Source: SSF14 sp037045585
GTDB taxonomy: Bacteria > Actinomycetota > Acidimicrobiia > Acidimicrobiales > Microtrichaceae
Direction of reading: 5' to 3'
Assembly (NCBI GenBank): GCA_037045585.1
Contig: JBAOIR010000041.1
Coordinates: 47,006-111,005, forward strand
DNA length: 64,000 bases
Under the pieces are notes generated by a model. It was not told the origin of the DNA, made no database searches, and saw only the letters and a program-made list of their open reading frames with translations. A program made the position numbers and the translations under genes. Of this stretch, positions 59,948 to 64,000 are shown piece after piece. Each line of letters starts with the position of its first letter. The stretch's first letter is position 1.

Positions 59948-60964
59948 ATGGAACTCACCACCCTCTGGTTCATCCTCATCGCCGTGCTGTGGATCGGCTA
60001 CTTCTTCCTCGAGGGCTTCGACTTCGGCGTCGGGATGCTGCTGCACCCGCTCGGCCGCACCGACGTCGACCGCCGCGTCATGATCAACACCATCGGCCCG
60101 GTCTGGGACGGCAACGAGGTCTGGCTCCTCACCGCCGGCGGCGCCACGTTCGCCGCCTTCCCGAACTGGTACGCCACGCTGTTCTCCGGGTTCTACCTGC
60201 CGCTCTTCCTCATCCTCGTCGCGCTGATCGCCCGCGGTGTCGCCTTCGAGTACCGCGGCAAGGTCGACGACGCCGGGTGGCGCCAGCGGTGGGACCTCGC
60301 CATCGCCGTCGGCTCGTGGCTGCCGGCGGTGCTGTGGGGCGTCGCGTTCGCCAACATCGTCGCCGGCGTGCCGATCGACAAGGCCGGCGACTTCACCGGC
60401 ACGCTCTTCACGCTGCTCAACCCGTTCGGGCTGCTCGGCGGGATCGTCACGGCGTCGCTGTTCGCCCTCCACGGCGCCAACTTCCTGGCGCTCAAGACCG
60501 AGGGGGAGATTCACGACGCCGCCCGTGCGGCCGCCCGGCGCATCGCGCCGGTCACGATCGTCGCCGGCGCCGTCTTCCTCCTGTGGAACCAGATCGAACG
60601 CGGCACGGGCTGGACGTGGGCCACGGTGCTGGTCGCGGCGGTGGCACTCCTCGCCAGCGCAGCGATGGAACGGGCCGACCGTGACGGCTGGGCATTCGTC
60701 GCCACCGGGGTCGCGATCACGGCGGCGGTGGTGTCGCTGTTCGGGTCGCTCTTCCCCGACGTCATGCCCTCCACGACCGATGTTGCGTACAGTCTGACCG
60801 TGCACAACGCCAGCTCGACGGCGTACACCCTCAAGGTGATGACCTGGGTCGCCGCGGTCATGACGCCGATCGTCGTGGGCTACCAGGCCTGGAGCTACTG
60901 GGTGTTCCGTCAGCGGATCGGGCGGCGCCACATCCCGGCCGTGCACGTCCCCGGTGGGAGCTGA
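59948..60964 (+). CDS. cydB: Cytochrome bd oxidase subunit II
   Basis: This 338-residue, nine-span membrane protein is intact, unlike its neighbours. The N-terminal LWFILIAVLWIGYFFLEGFDFGVGMLLHPLGRTDVDRRVMINTIGPVWDGNEVWLL is diagnostic of CydB. It partners CydA in the quinol oxidase. It begins 11 bp after cydA with a GAGGAGG site and overlaps the cydDC start. Expression should follow cydA. Confidence 0.94.
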   Translation: MELTTLWFILIAVLWIGYFFLEGFDFGVGMLLHPLGRTDVDRRVMINTIGPVWDGNEVWLLTAGGATFAAFPNWYATLFSGFYLPLFLILVALIARGVAFEYRGKVDDAGWRQRWDLAIAVGSWLPAVLWGVAFANIVAGVPIDKAGDFTGTLFTLLNPFGLLGGIVTASLFALHGANFLALKTEGEIHDAARAAARRIAPVTIVAGAVFLLWNQIERGTGWTWATVLVAAVALLASAAMERADRDGWAFVATGVAITAAVVSLFGSLFPDVMPSTTDVAYSLTVHNASSTAYTLKVMTWVAAVMTPIVVGYQAWSYWVFRQRIGRRHIPAVHVPGGS

Positions 60965-63900
60965 CCGGGCGCTCCTCCGGCGGATCCCGGCGCTCCGGGT
61001 CCATCTCGGGGTCTGCCTGATCCGGCGGTGGCGACAGCCGCCGCCGTGATCGCGCAGGCGCAGGTGTTGGCCGACGGGATCTCCCGGCTGGTCGACGGCG
61101 ATGCCGATGCGCTCGGCCCACTCGTCGTCGCGCTGGTCGTCATCGGCGTCGTCCGGGGTATCGCCCGGTGGGCCACGGACCGGTCGGCGACGGCCGCTGT
61201 CATCGCGACCCGTCGTGACGTGACCGAGGGGATCGTGGCGAAGCTCGATGCGCTCGACGAACCCGGCCGGGCGGCCGCGACGCCCTCGACGGTCACCTCG
61301 CTGGCGACGACGGGGGTCGATGCCCTCGAACCCTGGATCCGCAGCTACGCGCCGGCGCTGGGCTGGCGGCCGTCGTGCCCCTCGCCGCCGGGGTGCGGAT
61401 CCTGTTCGCCGACCTCCTGTCGGCGGTGATCCTGCTCATCGCCGTGCCGCTCATCCCGGTGTTCATGATCCTCATCGGCCGGTTGACCGAGGAGCGGTCC
61501 CAACGCCAGTGGGCCACGCTGCAGCGGCTCGGGTCACACTTCCACGACGTGCTCGTCGGCCTCGAGACGTTGCGGCTCTTCGGCCGGGCAGAGGCGCAGA
61601 TCGACCGGGTCCGCCAGGTCACCGACGACTACCGCCGAGCCGTCATGGGCACACTCCGCGTCGCGTTCCTGTCCACGCTGGTCCTCGAGCTGTTGGCGAC
61701 GTTGTCGGTCGCGCTGGTCGCGGTCACCGCCGGCGTCCGTCTGGCCGACGGGACGATCTCGCTGACCACCGCGCTCGTGGTGCTCCTCCTCGCACCGGAG
61801 TGCTCGCTCCCCCTTCGCCGCGTCGGTGCAGCGTTCCACGCCGCCACCGCCGGGGCGGACGCCGTCGACGACCTCGAGGAGGTCGACGCGCTGTCGGAGT
61901 CCGCGGACGGCACCGGGAGCGTCACGACCGGTGGCCTCCACGTCAAGGCCCTGGTGATCACCGATGCGGTCCGGGGGCATCGGGTGGGTCCGGTCGACCT
62001 GGACGTCGCTCCGGGCGAGGTGGTCGCGCTCGTCGGACCGACCGGTTCGGGGAAGTCGACGGTCCTCGCCGCCGTCACCGGTGACACGCCGATCGGTTCG
62101 GGGAGCGTCGAGGTCGGCGGCGTGTCGATCGGCGACCTGTCCCGCGATCGACGGAGGGCGGCGATCGTCGCGATCCCCCAACATCCCGCAGCACTCGGTG
62201 CGACCGTGGACGAATCCGTCTCGCTCGGTTGTCCCACGTCGACGACCGACGGCCGTCGTGCGGCGCTGGCCGCGGTCGGCCTCGACCACGCCGAGGCGCG
62301 GCGGCCCGGAGAACTGTCGGGCGGCGAACGCCAGCGACTCGCCGTCGCGGTGGCGCTGCTCACGGCGAGGATGCGGCATGTCGACGTCCTGGTCGCGGAC
62401 GAACCGACCGCGGACCCTCGACGCCGAGCGGGTCGCCCTCGTCGTCGACGGACTCCGCTCGGTCGCCGACCACGGCACTGCGGTGTTGATCGTCACGCAC
62501 GACCCGACCGCGATCGCCGCCGCCGACCGGGTCGTCCGCCTCACCGCGGTCGCAGCCCACTCCCCGATGGCACCGACGGGTCCGACGGCGCCCGCCGACC
62601 TCGGTCACGAGTCGGGCCGCCCAGCACCCGGTCGCCCCGACGACCGTGCCGCTCCTCCTCGACTGCTGCCCGAGCCGATCGCCGGTGACACCGCCGCCGG
62701 CGCCGCCGACGCCGGCGCTGGGGGCACGGTCGGCGACCTCGCCTGGTTCGGTCGGCTCGCGCCAGCGTCGCGGGGACGGATCGCCGGCGCCCGGGCGCTC
62801 GGGATCACGGCAGAGGCGTGCACCATCGGGCTCGCCGGCACGGCCGCCTGGCTCATCCTCAGGGCGGCGGAGCACCCGTCGTTCGCCGACCTCGCCGTCG
62901 TCGCCGTCGCCGTGGCGTTCGGGCTCGGCAAGGGTGTCCTCCGCTACGCCGAACGACTCGCGTCCCACGACGCAACACTGCGGGCGGCTCGGCGGGATCC
63001 GACCACCGTCGTCGGACAGTTGGGTCGCCTCGTCCCCGGCAGGCCTGCCCCGCACCGGGCGTGGCGAGATGCTCTCCTCGGTCGTCGACGACGTCGACCG
63101 GCTGGGCGATCTGGAGCTTCGGATCGTTGGACCGGCGATCAGTTCGGTCGCCGTTCGCGGCGGCAGCCGTCGTCGGCGTGGCGGTGGTCGCCGGCCCGGC
63201 CGCCGTGGTCCTCGCTGCGGCGTTGGCGATCGCCGCCGTCCTCGTGCCGCTCTGGGTGGGCCGGCGGGCGCTCGGCTCGGCCGCATCGCTCGTTGCACGT
63301 CGAAGTCAGCGGTGGCGACCCGGCTCCTCGACCTGGCGGAACACTCCGGGGAGATGGCTGCGCTGGGGGCCACCGCCCACTGGGCCGAGACCGATCACCG
63401 TCGCGACCGTCGAGGTCACGTCCGTCGAGCAAGCGCGCGGGCGCACCGCAGCGGCAGCATCGGGTCTCCTCGCCAGCGCTGGGCCCGTGGACCGCGGACC
63501 ACGACGGCGGCCGTCGTCGGCGGGCCTGCAGCCGGGATGTCGGGTCCCGCCATCGGCGTTGCGGTTCTGCTCCCCTTGGCCGTGATCGAGCTCGTCACGC
63601 CGTCGGTCGCCCGCAGGCGTCGACGTCGGTCGTGGCGGCATCGGCCTCACGGTTGCGGGCGCTGTTGACACGGCCCGATCCTGCACCCGAGCCACACGAT
63701 CCGGCCGCAGCGGGGCCGGACGCCGACCTCGTGCTCGACGGCGTCACGTTCTCGTGGCCCGGCGGCCCCCCGGTGCTGACCGACCTCGACCTCGCACTGC
63801 CGGAGGGCTCACGGCTCGCGGTGCGTGGACCGAGCGGGTCGGGAAAGTCGACCCTCGCAGCGGGACTCGTGGCGTTCCTCGTCCCCGCCGACGGCGAGTA

Positions 63901-64000
63901 CACGGTCGGCGGTGTCGACTCGACGGCGCTCGGGGGTGCACAGGTCCGCCGGTCGGTGACGTGGTGCACCCAGGACCCGTGGCTCGCCGACACGTGGATC
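60954..64000 (+). CDS. cydDC: Fused CydDC-type thiol ABC exporter, frameshifted and cut by the window end
   Basis: The proposed start is GTG 60954, overlapping cydB by 11 bp. The CydD half shows AVATAAAVIAQAQVLADGI, the first ATPase (GPTGSGKST, LSGGERQRLAVAVALL, VLVADEPTA) and its ending VLIVTHDPTAIAAADRV. In the same frame, with no stop, the chain passes via a Pro/Ala linker into the CydC half (VGDLAWFGRLAPASRGRIAGA) and a second ATPase (GPSGSGKST at about 63830). Frame changes occur near 61025, 61365, 62412, 62985, 63145, 63305 and 63640. Fused CydDC proteins are known in Streptomyces. They export Cys and glutathione-like thiols for bd oxidase assembly. Confidence 0.8.

Overview
The window is about 70% G+C with G/C-rich third codon positions, dense gene packing, many ATGA overlaps and frequent GTG starts. 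The gene content (F420-dependent oxidoreductase, a 13E12-type HNH protein, CsoR, a TIGR03083-type mycothiol-related protein, RskA-type anti-sigma factor, several FAS1 proteins, fused CydDC) points to an actinobacterium. Recollection of similar gene sets suggests the Acidimicrobiia (Ilumatobacter-like), but that placement is inference. It is a chromosomal region of ordinary metabolism with regulatory islands. I see no tRNA, rRNA, CRISPR or prophage; the only mobile DNA is an IS481-type remnant.

Layout. 0-5.4 kb: an F420 oxidoreductase cut by the window edge, a PAS/GAF/PP2C phosphatase, a CrtQ/CrtO-like pair and a frameshifted metallo-beta-lactamase-fold hydrolase. 5.5-10 kb: cupin, amidohydrolase, MarR, then a DgcA/DgcN-like D-glutamate catabolism pair ending at a large hairpin. 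10-19.7 kb: sulfatase, ferredoxin, DksA-like protein, HNH protein, an ABC-2 exporter with an operator-like array, a MalT/LuxR giant regulator and a transglutaminase. 19.8-24.1 kb: two FAS1 proteins, a lipocalin, an IS481 remnant, an RskA-like anti-sigma factor and its ECF sigma factor. 24.2-27.3 kb: copper operon (copZ, small membrane protein, copA, csoR). 27.3-34.9 kb: two OmpR-type two-component systems flanking an ApbE/haem-binding module. 35-38.7 kb: a third FAS1 lipoprotein and a MacB/LolCDE-like ABC transporter. 38.9-45 kb: Hsp20 with a MerR regulator, membrane proteins, alcohol dehydrogenase and a GH30 lipoprotein. 45-48.8 kb: an iron(III) ABC importer. 48.9-53.7 kb: a DegT-fold enzyme with His in place of Lys, SDRs, TetR and an ene-reductase. 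53.8-64 kb: universal stress protein, thioredoxins, copper/oxidase maturation proteins (PCuAC, SCO, cupredoxin) and cydA-cydB-cydDC.

The strongest finding is a promoter family. GCATCC, exactly 16 nt, then (C/A)CGAA(C/T/G) occurs six times, upstream of all three FAS1 genes, the lipocalin, the sigma factor itself and the ABC transporter operon. This resembles the mycobacterial SigK regulon (MPT70/MPT83 are FAS1 proteins), extended here to a lipocalin and an exporter. Two of these promoters sit so close to their start codons that the mRNAs should be leaderless. Other shared control sites are CsoR-type ATACCC/GGGTAT palindromes (two at copZ, one over the start of a Cys-rich 65-residue protein) and DosR-like GGAC-N4-GGCC boxes at the universal stress gene and at cydA.

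Quality caveat: at least nine genes carry single-base frameshifts, mostly in short G or C runs, with the highest density at 58.6-64 kb (cydA, cydDC). They look more like assembly indels than pseudogenes, so those protein sequences should be treated as provisional.
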